Part shown: piece by piece, positions 24,665-34,117 of the stretch
How the letters are laid out: each line of letters opens with the position of its first letter
How positions within the stretch are numbered: the stretch's first letter is position 1
DNA from: Paenibacillus cremeus
Lineage (GTDB): Bacteria; Bacillota; Bacilli; Paenibacillales; NBRC-103111
Length of the DNA stretch: 64,000 nucleotides
Direction: 5' to 3'
Assembly: GCF_007786445.1 (NCBI RefSeq)
Contig: NZ_VNJI01000023.1
Span: 38,490-102,489, forward strand
The notes under the pieces: generated by a model
What the model saw: the letters and a program-made list of their open reading frames with translations, nothing else
Told to the model about the DNA's origin: nothing
Database searches by the model: none
Made by a program: the position numbers and the translations under genes

Positions 24665-25486
24665 TTACTTCGTCCACTCTTTAAAAATCCACTCGTGATC
24701 CGGATCGTTGTAGAACTTCCAGGTGCGCACCGGTCCGGCCATCACGTTCAAGTAGTACACATCGTAGCCTGGAGGCGCCGATACCGGATGGTAGCCTTCC
24801 GGCACGAGGACAGCCTCGCCGTTGCGAACGGCTAACGTCTCATCCAGCGTCCGGTCGTCGTTGTACACGCGCTGAATCGCAAATCCGTGCTCCGGCTGGA
24901 CTTTATGGTAATAGGTTTCTTCCAAGTAGGATTCCACCGGCAGGTTGTTCTTGTCATGCTTATGCGGCGGGTAGCTGGACCAATGGCCGTTCGGGGTAAA
25001 CACTTCCACCACGAGCAGGCTGTCTGCTGGCTGATTTTCCGGCAAAATGTTATGAATGTACCGCTCGGCATTGCCTTTACCGCGCACTTCCGGGGTGATC
25101 TCGGACGGTGCGATCAGGCGTGCAGGATACGTTCCCTTGCCAGGCGCTTTGCACACCGCCACTTCCACATCAGTTACAGCTTCCAGCACGTAGTGGTCCG
25201 CGTTCGGGACGTAAACGGAATACGGAGGCTTTTGCTCGAACACGCTCATCCGCTCGCCGATCCGCTCCCATTTTTCCTTCGCTGTGGCAACGTTCGCCAG
25301 TCCCGAGATCAGCACCAGACATACTTCCTCCGACCCGGTCTCGCGAGTCAGCGTTTGGCCGGTTTGCAGGCGATACACTTCAAAGCCGACGTAGTCCCAG
25401 CCTGCCGATTGAGGCGTAATGCTCAGCACTTGGCCGTCCGCATTCGGTACGGAAGCGCTAGGCACGATCAGGTTCGATTTGGCCAT
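24665..25486 (-). CDS. iolB: 5-deoxy-glucuronate isomerase
   Basis: IolB isomerises 5-deoxy-D-glucuronate to 2-deoxy-5-keto-D-gluconate. The bicupin shows the family motifs NGHWSSYPPHKHDKNN (metal-binding His, near 168-181), LEETYYHKVQPEHGF and VPEGYHPVSAPPGYDVYYLN. The 273 aa length is right. The start ATG 25486 has AAAAGGAGC upstream, just after the iolG stop. Expected cytosolic, acting between IolD and IolC. Confidence 0.95.
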   Translation of the reverse strand: MAKSNLIVPSASVPNADGQVLSITPQSAGWDYVGFEVYRLQTGQTLTRETGSEEVCLVLISGLANVATAKEKWERIGERMSVFEQKPPYSVYVPNADHYVLEAVTDVEVAVCKAPGKGTYPARLIAPSEITPEVRGKGNAERYIHNILPENQPADSLLVVEVFTPNGHWSSYPPHKHDKNNLPVESYLEETYYHKVQPEHGFAIQRVYNDDRTLDETLAVRNGEAVLVPEGYHPVSAPPGYDVYYLNVMAGPVRTWKFYNDPDHEWIFKEWTK

Positions 25487-25504
25487 GATGAAGCTCAGCT
25501 CCTT

Positions 25505-26521
25505 TTAATTGATCTCGTGCAGCTTGACCGGACGGCCTTCGAGCATCGATTTCTTCGCCGCAAAAGCAATCCGCTCCGCCTGCAGCGCATCGAACCCGTC
25601 GACCGGCACTTGATTGCTGCCTGTCAGGATGCATTCGATAAATTGACGTGTCTCATCGATATACGATTCATGGTAGCGTTCCAGGAAAAAGAATTTCGGA
25701 TTATCGCGGTACACCGAATCCTTCGTGCTGATTTCAGCCGTGTTCGGGTAGTCGTTGTTTACGGCAACACTGCCTTCGGAGCCAAACACTTCTACGCGTT
25801 GATCGTAGCCATACACCGCTTTGCGGCTGTTGTCGATGACGCCCATTGCGCCGTTCTCGAAGCGCAGCGAGATGATCGCCGTGTCGATGTCGCCGAGCTC
25901 GCCGATGACCGGATCGACCAGTACCGCGCCTTGCGCGTACACTTCCGTCACTTCGCTGCCGGACAGGTAGCGGGCCATATCGAAGTCGTGAATCGCCATG
26001 TCCATGAACAGGCCGCCGGATACTTTGATGTAGTCCGGGTTCGGCGGAGCCGGGTCGCGGGACGTAATCTTGATCAGATGCGCATCGCCGATTTTGCCCG
26101 TTTGGACGAGCTCGCGCACACGCTTGAAGTTATGGTCGAAACGGCGGTTGAAGCCGGTTTGGAGCACTACGCCTGCTGCCTTTACGGCTTCCAGCGCCCC
26201 CATCGTTTGACGGTAATCCAGACTGATCGGCTTTTCGCAAAAAATGTGCTTGCCCGCTTGAGCCGCTTCCGTAATGAACGGCACGTGCGTATTCGTCGAG
26301 GAGCAAATGAACACCGCTTGAATGGATGGATCTTCGATGATGTCTTTATAATTTTGCGTCACGTTGGAGATGCCGAGGCGGGTCGCCCAGCCTTGCAGCT
26401 CTTCCGTTACGAACATGTCCGAGATCGTTTGCACATGAACCTGAGCGTTTCTGCTCAAGTGCTCCGCGTGAAGTCTGCCGATTCTTCCCGCGCCGATGAT
26501 GCCGACATTCAACTTTTCCAT
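25505..26521 (-). CDS. iolG: myo-Inositol 2-dehydrogenase
   Basis: It oxidises myo-inositol to 2-keto-myo-inositol with NAD, the first step of the pathway. The Rossmann motif VGIIGAGRIGRLHAEHL is near residues 5-21, the GFO/IDH/MocA signature is CEKPIS near 94-99, and the catalytic Lys and DMAIHDFDMARYL (near 175-187) with the active-site Asp/His are present. The ATG at 26521 fits the upstream AGGTGAGG better than the GTG at 26530. 338 aa. Paralogues of this family use other sugars, but the operon makes IolG very likely. Confidence 0.94.
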   Translation of the reverse strand: MEKLNVGIIGAGRIGRLHAEHLSRNAQVHVQTISDMFVTEELQGWATRLGISNVTQNYKDIIEDPSIQAVFICSSTNTHVPFITEAAQAGKHIFCEKPISLDYRQTMGALEAVKAAGVVLQTGFNRRFDHNFKRVRELVQTGKIGDAHLIKITSRDPAPPNPDYIKVSGGLFMDMAIHDFDMARYLSGSEVTEVYAQGAVLVDPVIGELGDIDTAIISLRFENGAMGVIDNSRKAVYGYDQRVEVFGSEGSVAVNNDYPNTAEISTKDSVYRDNPKFFFLERYHESYIDETRQFIECILTGSNQVPVDGFDALQAERIAFAAKKSMLEGRPVKLHEIN

Positions 26522-26557
26522 GGATTCCACTACCTCACCTTTTGATAAAATAAATGA

Positions 26558-27439
26558 TTATGCCGAAACCTCATCAAGGTAAACTTTTGCTTTACGTGCA
26601 TACTCTACCGGATTGGCGATGGTTGGATCCTGCTCTGCCTCGACGATCATCCAGCCTTCGTAGCCGCGCGCCTTCAGCTCGGCAAAGATTGGAACAAAGT
26701 CGATGCATCCGTCGCCTGGAACGGTGAACACGCCTTTGCGAACGGCGTCCCGGAAGCGGTAGCCTTCCGCGCGTTTTTCATCCAGCACCGCTTGGCGGAT
26801 ATCCTTCAGATGAATGTAAGCGATGCGGTCGTAGTAGGTTTGGAGCAGCTCGAGCGGATCACTGCCACCGAAGTACGCGTGGCCAGTATCGTACAGCATG
26901 TGGACCAGCTCCGGATCGGTAGACTTCATGAGGCGATCGATTTCTTCGCGGCTCTCCACGACCGTCTCGCCGTGATAGTGATAGACGAGCTTCATGCCCA
27001 GCTCTTTGCAATAGCTGCCCGCTTGATGCAGACCGTCGACCATGTGCTTCCATTGCTCATCGGTCAGCGGCTCGACGCGGACGGAGTTTTTGGTCAAGTC
27101 CTCGAAGGCATTGCCCGTTTCGCAGGTAACAACGTACTTGCAGCCCATGGCGTTGAGAAAGTCCGCATGCTCGCGAAACGCTTGCAGCTCTTCTTCGCGC
27201 TTGGACGGATCGCTGAAGTGTACCGATTTCCATTGCGAGGTGAGCACCATGCTTTTGCTGCTCATGAGCTGCTTCAGCTGCTCGACATCGCGAGGGAACT
27301 TGCGGCAAAATTCCGTGCCTTCAAAGCCCAGGCTGGACATATCCGTGAGCACTTCTTCCGCCGTGTAGTTGTCTCCCATCTCCAAAATGTCTTCGTTGAC
27401 CCAGTTAATCGCGGAAATCCCGAAATGTACGTTCTTCAT
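26558..27439 (-). CDS. iolE: myo-Inosose-2 dehydratase
   Basis: IolE removes water from 2-keto-myo-inositol to give 3D-(3,5/4)-trihydroxycyclohexane-1,2-dione. It is a TIM-barrel of the xylose isomerase-like family: ISAINWVNEDI at the start, LVYHYHGETVVES (metal region), LYDTGHAYFGG, YIHLKDI and VPGDGCIDFVP all match. 293 aa, normal. GGAGG precedes the ATG. It lies between iolD (18 bases) and iolG (36 bases). Confidence 0.95.
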   Translation of the reverse strand: MKNVHFGISAINWVNEDILEMGDNYTAEEVLTDMSSLGFEGTEFCRKFPRDVEQLKQLMSSKSMVLTSQWKSVHFSDPSKREEELQAFREHADFLNAMGCKYVVTCETGNAFEDLTKNSVRVEPLTDEQWKHMVDGLHQAGSYCKELGMKLVYHYHGETVVESREEIDRLMKSTDPELVHMLYDTGHAYFGGSDPLELLQTYYDRIAYIHLKDIRQAVLDEKRAEGYRFRDAVRKGVFTVPGDGCIDFVPIFAELKARGYEGWMIVEAEQDPTIANPVEYARKAKVYLDEVSA

Positions 27440-27457
27440 TGGATGGTTGGCCTCCGT

Positions 27458-29335
27458 TTAGTATGGTTTCGCTGTACGCAGCTTGCTTTGCAGCTGTTCG
27501 TAGGAGCGGTTGACTTTATCGGACTCGGCGACTGCCGCCACGCCTACGTGCCACCAGGAATCGTAGCCGTCGGTGTTCGTGCCTGGCAGTACCTTGATAT
27601 CAATCAATGTTGTGACCGTCTCTTGCTTCGCCTTCGCGAGTGCTTCCTGCAGCTCCGCTACCGTATGAACGGTGTACGCTTTGGCCCCCATGCTGCGGGC
27701 ATGTGCTGCAAAATCAATCGGCATGAAGCCGCCGGACAGCTGGTTCGTCGCTTCCGCGCGGGAGCGGAACTCGTTGCCGAAGCCTTCGCTGCCGTGGCCC
27801 CGCTGCAGGTTGTGGATGCATTGGAAGCCATGGTTGTCGAGCAGGAGCACTGTCATTTTGCTGCCTTCCTGGAGGCTCGTGACCAGCTCGGAGTGGAGCA
27901 TCAGGTAACTGCCGTCGCCGACCAGCGCGTACACCACGCGATCCGGCTCCGCCAGACTGACGCCGAACGCGCCGGATACTTCATAGCCCATGCAGGAGAA
28001 GCCGTATTCCAGATGGTAGGTCTTCGGCTGCGTCACGCGCCATACGCGGTGCAGATCGCCAGGCATGCTGCCTGCCGCGCACACGATGACATCGCGCTCG
28101 CCGATGAAGCCGTTGATCTCGCCCAGTACGCGAGTTTGCGCCAAGCCTTGCTCTGCCTCGATCGAATACAAGCGGTCCACTTCGGCATCCCATTCCTGTT
28201 TCAGCGCGCCCAGCTCTTCTGCCGTGTACGCCGTCGTATAGCCGCCAGCTTGCTTCAACGCTACCGACAGAGCTGTAATCGCTTCCTTCGCGTCCGCTAC
28301 GAGCGAAGCGCCGTCCATCTTGTAAGCGTCCAGCTGGCTGACGTTGATGTTGATGAACTCGACGTCCGGGTTGCGGAAGGCGGTCTTGGAAGCGGTTGAA
28401 AAGTCCTGCAAGCGCGTGCCTACCGCGATAATGACATCGGCTTCCGCTGCCAAGCGGTTCGCAGGAAACGTCCCTGTAACGCCCACGCCGCCAAAGCCGA
28501 GCGGATGCTTCCAGGAGATGGCGCTTTTGCCCGCTTGCGTTTCTACGACCGGAATGTTGAATTCTTCAGCGAATTGTTTTACTTCCTCCGTCGCTAGGGA
28601 GTAATGTACACCGCCGCCTGCAATGAGGAGCGGTCTTTTCTTGCCGCGCAGCAGCTCGGTTACACGGCTCAGTGCCGCTGTAGCCACTGGCTTGCGGTCC
28701 AAATGGTGCACCCGCTTCGCGAGGAACGACTCCGGATAATCATACGCTTCGCACTGGACATCCTGTGGCAGACACAGCGTCACCGCTCCTGTCTCTGCTG
28801 GATCCGTCAGCACACGCATTGCGTTGATGGCGGCCGTCATCAGCTGCTCCGGACGATTGATCCGATCCCAATACTTGCTGACCGGCTTGAACGCATCGTT
28901 CGCTGTCATCGTGTAATCCATCGGGTATTCCACCTGCTGAAGCACCGGGTCCGGCTGGCGGCTGGCGAAGATGTCGCCTGGCAAGAGCAGCAGCGGAATG
29001 CGGTTCACGGTTGCCACACCGGCCGCCGTCACCATGTTCAAAGCGCCTGGTCCGATCGACGAGGTGCAGGCGAACATTTCGAGCCTGTTCTTTTGCTTCG
29101 CATACGCGATGGCCGCATGTGCCATACCTTGCTCGTTTTTGCCTTGGATAAAATGAATTTCGTCCTTATATTGCTCCAGCGCCTGCCCCAGCCCCGTCAC
29201 GTTGCCGTGTCCGAAGATGCCCATCACGCCTTTGAAGCATTTGTGCTCGACACCGTCGATCTCGATGTATTGGTTATTCAAAAATTGCAGTAATGCTTGA
29301 GCCATTGTTAAGCGAATCGTAGTCATGGGTAACAT
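27458..29335 (-). CDS. iolD: 3D-(3,5/4)-trihydroxycyclohexane-1,2-dione hydrolase
   Basis: A thiamine-diphosphate enzyme that opens the ring of the diketone to 5-deoxy-glucuronate. The N-terminal Pyr domain contains GIFGHGNVTGLGQAL with the IolD-specific sequence, and the C-terminal PP domain the ThDP motif GDGSYLMLHSELVTS...DNHGFQCIHNLQ. About 625 aa. Two in-frame ATG codons, 29335 and 29326, are possible; the ribosome binding site (GAGAGGAG) favours neither clearly. First gene of the iol operon, with promoter and operator just upstream. Confidence 0.94.
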   Translation of the reverse strand: MLPMTTIRLTMAQALLQFLNNQYIEIDGVEHKCFKGVMGIFGHGNVTGLGQALEQYKDEIHFIQGKNEQGMAHAAIAYAKQKNRLEMFACTSSIGPGALNMVTAAGVATVNRIPLLLLPGDIFASRQPDPVLQQVEYPMDYTMTANDAFKPVSKYWDRINRPEQLMTAAINAMRVLTDPAETGAVTLCLPQDVQCEAYDYPESFLAKRVHHLDRKPVATAALSRVTELLRGKKRPLLIAGGGVHYSLATEEVKQFAEEFNIPVVETQAGKSAISWKHPLGFGGVGVTGTFPANRLAAEADVIIAVGTRLQDFSTASKTAFRNPDVEFININVSQLDAYKMDGASLVADAKEAITALSVALKQAGGYTTAYTAEELGALKQEWDAEVDRLYSIEAEQGLAQTRVLGEINGFIGERDVIVCAAGSMPGDLHRVWRVTQPKTYHLEYGFSCMGYEVSGAFGVSLAEPDRVVYALVGDGSYLMLHSELVTSLQEGSKMTVLLLDNHGFQCIHNLQRGHGSEGFGNEFRSRAEATNQLSGGFMPIDFAAHARSMGAKAYTVHTVAELQEALAKAKQETVTTLIDIKVLPGTNTDGYDSWWHVGVAAVAESDKVNRSYEQLQSKLRTAKPY

Positions 29336-29363
29336 TTGCTCCTCTCAATTCGGAGTTTCTTGG

Positions 29364-29376
29364 TTAAGCGCTTTCC
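29364..29376. promoter_or_regulatory. Operator or cre-type site downstream of the iol promoter
   Basis: TTAAGCGCTTTCC contains the palindrome AAGCGCTT. It resembles both LacI-family operators and CcpA cre sites. It lies just past the predicted start of transcription of iolD. Confidence 0.6.
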
Positions 29377-29386
29377 CTTTAGTTTA

Positions 29387-29416
29387 AATGTAATGCACGC
29401 AGAGTCCCTTTGTCAA
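29387..29416 (-). promoter_or_regulatory. Predicted iol operon promoter
   Basis: A perfect -35 TTGACA (29411-29416) and a -10 TACATT (29387-29392), spacer 18, or TTACAT with spacer 17, reading toward iolD. Confidence 0.65.
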
Positions 29417-29466
29417 TGTGCAATTCTAGGATTTTAGCCTTTGATCCAGCTTGAAAATGTATGAAT

Positions 29467-29517
29467 AAAAAAAAGCCCTGCAGCTGCTGTCGAAGAGGGC
29501 AGTGGTCTACAGGGCCT
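29467..29517 (-). terminator. Terminator after the LacI-family gene, in front of iolD
   Basis: On minus GCCCTGTAG pairs with CTGCAGGGC (one wobble), followed by eight T. It separates the upstream operon from the iol promoter. Confidence 0.88.
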
Positions 29518-29561
29518 TAACTTGATAAACATTTCATGCTGTTAACAATCAACGACCTGAC

Positions 29562-30566
29562 TCACTGAGCAGGAGCACACGAGCTGCGTACGACCAGCTG
29601 CGGCATGAGCAAGACGCGCTGCTTAAGCGCTTTCTCGCCCTTGATCTCTTCCACTAGCAGATCGACCACTTGTCGGCCGATATCCTGAATCGGCTGCGCA
29701 ATGGTCGTCAGCGGAGGGTCGACGATCGTCGCCAGCACCGTGTTGTCGAAGCCGATCACGGACAGCTCCTTTGGCACCTGCAGCCCGTGCTGCCGCGCCG
29801 ATTGAATCGCACCGATGGCGAGCACATCGTTGCAGGCGAACACCGCGGTCGGCTTGTGGTCCTGCTCGAGCAGCCGATCCATCGCCGCCTTGCCGCTTTC
29901 CACCGCGAAGCCGCCGACTACGATCAGTGCTTCATCCGGCTCCACCTTCGCGTCCAGCATCGCCTGGCGACAGCCGCGCACCCGCTCCCGGCTGCTCATC
30001 TCGCTCATATCCTCGGCGATCATGGCGATTCGCCGGTGGCCGAGCTCGATCAGATGGCTGCCCGCCTGGTAGCCGCCCAAGAAATCGTCGACCATCACCG
30101 TGTCGACGGCGAGCGTCGGCATCTCCCTGGCAATCATCGCAATCGGAATCTGATGCTGAATGAGCCGCTTGAGGAACTGGTCCTTCTGGGTCCGTGAAGC
30201 GATGATAATGCCGTCCACCCGCTTCTGGGTCAGCAGCGAGAAATATTTGACTTCCTTCTCGGGATCATTGTCCGTGCTGCAAATAAACACATTAAACCCG
30301 TACTCATGCCCCCGGTCCTCCACCGCCCGAGCAATCTCCGCAAAAAACGGATTCGCCAAATCCGGGATCGTCAGTCCAATGGTGAACGTGCTCTTCCCTG
30401 TCAAAGCGGAAGCCACCATGCTGGGCTTATATTTTAACTCCTCCATCACATCCAGGACATGCTTTCTCGTTTTGTCGCTGATCCGCCCTGTCCCGTTGAT
30501 GACCTTGGATACTGTGGCGATGGACACGCCTGCCGCTTCGGCTACATCGTAGATCGTCGGCTTCAT
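29562..30566 (-). CDS. LacI-family regulator, probable regulator of the iol operon
   Basis: The HTH MKPTIYDVAEAAGVSIATVSKV begins at ATG 30566 (AAGGAG 8 bases upstream); the hinge and periplasmic-binding-type domain follow (TIGLTIPDLANPFFAEIARAV, GIIIASR, PTAVFACNDVLAIGAI, SVIGFDN, LTTIAQPIQDIG). 334 aa. It lies directly in front of iolD, so regulation of iol is likely; B. subtilis uses the DeoR-type IolR instead. It is only 56 bases after the GH38-like gene with no terminator between, so it may be the last gene of that operon. Confidence 0.9.
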   Translation of the reverse strand: MKPTIYDVAEAAGVSIATVSKVINGTGRISDKTRKHVLDVMEELKYKPSMVASALTGKSTFTIGLTIPDLANPFFAEIARAVEDRGHEYGFNVFICSTDNDPEKEVKYFSLLTQKRVDGIIIASRTQKDQFLKRLIQHQIPIAMIAREMPTLAVDTVMVDDFLGGYQAGSHLIELGHRRIAMIAEDMSEMSSRERVRGCRQAMLDAKVEPDEALIVVGGFAVESGKAAMDRLLEQDHKPTAVFACNDVLAIGAIQSARQHGLQVPKELSVIGFDNTVLATIVDPPLTTIAQPIQDIGRQVVDLLVEEIKGEKALKQRVLLMPQLVVRSSCAPAQ

Positions 30567-30622
30567 CCGGTACTCCTTCCTAGCTTCAAGCAAATATGAT
30601 ACCTAATCATACGCTATCGGGA

Positions 30623-33289
30623 TTAGAAATGTAAACCGGAAGGTTTCCGCAGCCGCAGCGTATGAATGCCAAACGCTTCCGTTTGGAAGCGCACCGCTTT
30701 CCCCTCGCCCCTAGCATTCGGCATCAACTGCAGCCGCTCGCCGTCATACTCCAGCAAATCGGTCAGCACCACCTCACTCACGAGCTCGGAGAAGACTACA
30801 CTAACCTCTCTTGCCTCGCCGAGCCAATCGCGCAGCCGCAGGATAAAGCCGTCGCCGTCCTCCGCCGGCTTGAGGCATGTCACAGCCAAACCGTGCAAGC
30901 CCTGCGGCAGCAGCTCCAGTCTTCCGGCCTCAACCCGCGAAGAATCCGACTTCATCGCCCGTGGTTGAGCTACCGTTTCCTGCGCCTTTTGCCATACAGC
31001 GCCTTCCCGCCAGTCTCCTGCATGCGGAATCAGTCGGTAGCGATACTTTAATTCCCCGCCGACCCACTGCGGGAAGTTGGTGCCCCACCAGTTGTTGAAC
31101 AGGTTGAAGTTCAGTTCGGGCTTTTCCGGCTTGTAATCCGGCTCGAAATCCCACATGCCGTTGCGACCGATGAACAATAGCGGCGAATCAAGCGGGACAA
31201 CCGCCATTCCTGCACGTCCGTCGGAGACATCGACGAAGCTTTCCACGCAATGCAGCAGTGTGCTGGACGAACGGACAATATCCGTGCACGGGTCGATGAC
31301 GCTGCCCATTTTGTTAATCCGGTAGCTAGGATTCTCGATCTGCAGAGGGAACAAAATGTGCCCGGACTCCGCCAGCGGCGTCGCCTCCTTGCCACGCAAG
31401 CGCCACTCCATATCAACGTGAGGCTGTTCGTTCAACACGAAACTCCAGCCGATCTCAGCTGCGTTGCCGTACTCTGCCACTGACTTCAAATCACTTGCTG
31501 CTGTGCATTCCACCCGGACGGAGCCCGGCTCCCGAACGATGCGCAGATCTTTGAGCACGGTGCTGTACGACTCCCGCTTCTGCCGCTCAGGGTAGTCTTT
31601 CTTCCCAAAATCGTGCACGCCCCAGTCATGGAACCGATAAGCATACTTTTTCATATATCGGGTAATATCATCGGCGGAATACACGTTGTACTCGAAGCGC
31701 CCGAAGCCTTCCGCATGAGGCTCCACCCACTCTTTGTCCAACCGCTTGTCGTACAAGCTGGTGATCCAACCGGTCTCCCGGCTGATCCGCACGATGAGAT
31801 GCCCGTTCTCCAGTACCGCTTCCTTCTCGGTCAGGCTAGCCCCAAGTGTACTCGAACCCGCCGTCTCCGACGCCTCTCCAGCAGCCTCCGCATCCGCGGC
31901 AGCCCAAACCAGCTTCTTATAGCCCAACGCAGGAATCCGCTTCACTTCCACCCGAACGCCGCCGTCCTCACCAGGCACGGTGAGCAGCCGCTCGCCGCTT
32001 TCACCATCTACCAGCACGCCGCCAGCTGCCGGTACATCCTCGGGCGCTACCGTCACCCAAGCATCTCGGCTCCAGCCGAGATAGTTATATACGCGAAGCT
32101 GCTTCTCCACTCCGCTTCCCAGTACCTCCAGCGCAGCTTCAAGCGAGCGTTCCGCCTGGTTCAAGTAATCGATCTGCTCCTGCCAGGATTGCTCCATCCG
32201 CTGGTAGCGCTCGCTTTGGCGATCCTTCAAGAACGCCTTCTTGTCGTAAGACTTCCGCGGGAACAGAAACGTCTTGCAGTCCATCCCCCACGTGTGCTCG
32301 CCAAACAAAAGGGTATGCTCATAGCTGTCGTCAATGTGCTGCTTCATCAGCCCCATGTCCGCAGAAGCATCTGCAGCCTTTTCTCCACCAAGCAAGTCGA
32401 GCGACATAGCGCTCTCCGCCACCGTGATGCGGTCGCGCAGCTCGCGCACCCGCGATACTTCCCGCGGCGCTGTTCCGACCCCGTGAATCCAGGAGTCGGC
32501 CAAATCGCCGCGAATGACCGGCAGCTCCGGATTGCGCGACAAGAAATCCTCCGCGAAGTCCGTCAAGCTTCCAATGTGCAGCTCGGCCTTCAGCCCTTTT
32601 TCCGCGATCTCCGCTTTCATATCGTCGATGATCGACGGCTTGTGCGGCCCGTGATTGTCGCTGGTCGACGTAAGCGCGAGCCACACCGGGAACTCCCAGT
32701 CCTCCGGAGGCGTCAGCCCCGTGCCGTATTCGCCCTTGGAGTAGAACGTGAGCAGCCGCTCGCCGTCCGGTCCTTCCCAGAAGAAGGCCGGCGGTACATC
32801 CGGCGGCGTCGAGAAGCCGTTGCAGCCCAGGTGCAAGAACTGCACGCCTGCTTTTTTCAAAATCGACGGCACGATCCACGTATGCCCCGGCACGTCGGTC
32901 ATTTTCGCATCCTTCGGCCGGTAGCCGAACTGCTCGGACAACCCGCGGGACACGTACATCCCCCGGATCCACTCCTCCATCCCGCAAAACTCCGTATGCG
33001 TCGTGAAAGGCAGCATATGCCAGATCAGCTGGCGGTCCCGCAAAAATTCGAGCGCCTTCTCCTGATCCTGAGGCTCGCTCCCTTGAATGGATTGCAGCAG
33101 CGGCCAGGACGACATCGTCCACACATATTTTTCGTGCTCCGCGTTGCCGCTCGTTTTATCGCAAATTTCAATGACATCCTTCAGCATTTCCGTACGGTAC
33201 TGCGCTACGACATCAGAAGCGAAGCCTGTGAAACCGATATCAAAGTGAGTTTTAAAAACGACGTAAATCTTTTCCAGGCTTGCGCTCAT
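30623..33289 (-). CDS. DUF5054 / GH38-like alpha-mannosidase-type protein
   Basis: The 888 aa protein starts with a GH38-like catalytic domain: VFKTHFDIGFTG (metal-binding His and Asp, near 12-18), VPGHTWIVPSILKKAG, and LHLGCNGFSTPPDVPP. It ends with beta-sandwich parts typical of mannosidases. The DUF5054 family is a relative of alpha-mannosidase; activity is not proven. No signal peptide is present, so it works in the cytoplasm on imported material. It starts one base after the stop of the phosphoesterase gene (GAGGAACG as ribosome binding site) and belongs to the LacI-led transporter operon. Confidence 0.82.
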   Translation of the reverse strand: MSASLEKIYVVFKTHFDIGFTGFASDVVAQYRTEMLKDVIEICDKTSGNAEHEKYVWTMSSWPLLQSIQGSEPQDQEKALEFLRDRQLIWHMLPFTTHTEFCGMEEWIRGMYVSRGLSEQFGYRPKDAKMTDVPGHTWIVPSILKKAGVQFLHLGCNGFSTPPDVPPAFFWEGPDGERLLTFYSKGEYGTGLTPPEDWEFPVWLALTSTSDNHGPHKPSIIDDMKAEIAEKGLKAELHIGSLTDFAEDFLSRNPELPVIRGDLADSWIHGVGTAPREVSRVRELRDRITVAESAMSLDLLGGEKAADASADMGLMKQHIDDSYEHTLLFGEHTWGMDCKTFLFPRKSYDKKAFLKDRQSERYQRMEQSWQEQIDYLNQAERSLEAALEVLGSGVEKQLRVYNYLGWSRDAWVTVAPEDVPAAGGVLVDGESGERLLTVPGEDGGVRVEVKRIPALGYKKLVWAAADAEAAGEASETAGSSTLGASLTEKEAVLENGHLIVRISRETGWITSLYDKRLDKEWVEPHAEGFGRFEYNVYSADDITRYMKKYAYRFHDWGVHDFGKKDYPERQKRESYSTVLKDLRIVREPGSVRVECTAASDLKSVAEYGNAAEIGWSFVLNEQPHVDMEWRLRGKEATPLAESGHILFPLQIENPSYRINKMGSVIDPCTDIVRSSSTLLHCVESFVDVSDGRAGMAVVPLDSPLLFIGRNGMWDFEPDYKPEKPELNFNLFNNWWGTNFPQWVGGELKYRYRLIPHAGDWREGAVWQKAQETVAQPRAMKSDSSRVEAGRLELLPQGLHGLAVTCLKPAEDGDGFILRLRDWLGEAREVSVVFSELVSEVVLTDLLEYDGERLQLMPNARGEGKAVRFQTEAFGIHTLRLRKPSGLHF

Positions 33290-33290
33290 A

Positions 33291-34103
33291 TTATCGTTCC
33301 TCGTTCAATTGAATTTTAGAAATGACCGGATAATGGTCCGACGGATACCGGCCCGCGATCATACGCCGTTCCACGACAGTCTCCAATACATCCACTTCCG
33401 GCGTGACGAAAATATAATCAATCGGCTCGCCATCGACTAGCCCCTTGAATTCATGCGCGGTATAGCCGATCGGACCGGACAGCGCCGTATATGCATCCTT
33501 AAGCCACGTCTTGCGACCAGCAGCCTCGATCTCCCCCCGCAGGAAGCGGATCGGATTCTCATCAGGCCGACTGTTCAAGTCGCCCATCACGATGGCAGGC
33601 AGATTAAACTCGCTGCGATGCCGGTTCAGCAAATCCCAGATCATCATCGCGCCGTACTCTCTAGCCTGCTGGCCGATATGATCCAAATGTGTATTATAGA
33701 CAAAAAACTCGCCCCGACCTTCGCGACAAGCAAACCGGGCCCAAGTACAAATGCGCGGCAGATTGCTGTCCCAGCTCTTGGTAGCAGGCTCCTGCGGCGT
33801 CTCGGAGAGCCAAAATTGGCCTTGATCCACGACGACCAGTTCAGCATGCCGGTAAAAAATCGCGCAATGCTCGTTCTCCAATCCGCCCATGCGTCCTTGA
33901 CCAATCCAGGAGTACGCTTCCAGCCGTTCCTGCAGATCGGTCAGCATCACATGATAGCCTTCCTGCGTCCCGACGACGAGAGGGGCATGCTCCTGAATGA
34001 GCTGAGCCGCGCCATCCCGTCGGTTCGTCCAGATGTTATCGCCATCGTTTGGCGTGTTATATCGCAAATTGAATGTCATCAATGTCATGTCCACTGCCAT
34101 CAC
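33291..34103 (-). CDS. Endonuclease/exonuclease/phosphatase family hydrolase
   Basis: The DNase I-like fold is clear: TLMTFNLRYNTPNDG (Asn) near 7-21, GTQEGYHVML (catalytic Glu) near 45, YNTHLDHIG near 136-144, IVMGDLNSRPDENP (Asp/Asn) near 171-184 and SDHYPVISKI at the end (Asp/His pair). Members cleave phosphodiester or phosphomonoester bonds in nucleic acids, lipids or inositol phosphates. There is no signal peptide. The start is uncertain between the GTG/ATG codons 34103, 34100, 34094 and 34088; GAGG lies near 34105. It sits between the PHP hydrolase and the GH38-like gene. Confidence 0.88.
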   Translation of the reverse strand: MMAVDMTLMTFNLRYNTPNDGDNIWTNRRDGAAQLIQEHAPLVVGTQEGYHVMLTDLQERLEAYSWIGQGRMGGLENEHCAIFYRHAELVVVDQGQFWLSETPQEPATKSWDSNLPRICTWARFACREGRGEFFVYNTHLDHIGQQAREYGAMMIWDLLNRHRSEFNLPAIVMGDLNSRPDENPIRFLRGEIEAAGRKTWLKDAYTALSGPIGYTAHEFKGLVDGEPIDYIFVTPEVDVLETVVERRMIAGRYPSDHYPVISKIQLNEER

Positions 34104-34117
34104 CTCATCTGCACGAA

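Noticed and set aside
24887..26545. 552-codon frame antisense to iolB and iolG
   Set aside because: It is open only because of codon bias of the opposite genes; it spans two real genes and their gap.
31613..33319. 568-codon frame antisense to the GH38-like gene
   Set aside because: Same reason: Arg/His/Leu-rich shadow, no start signal.
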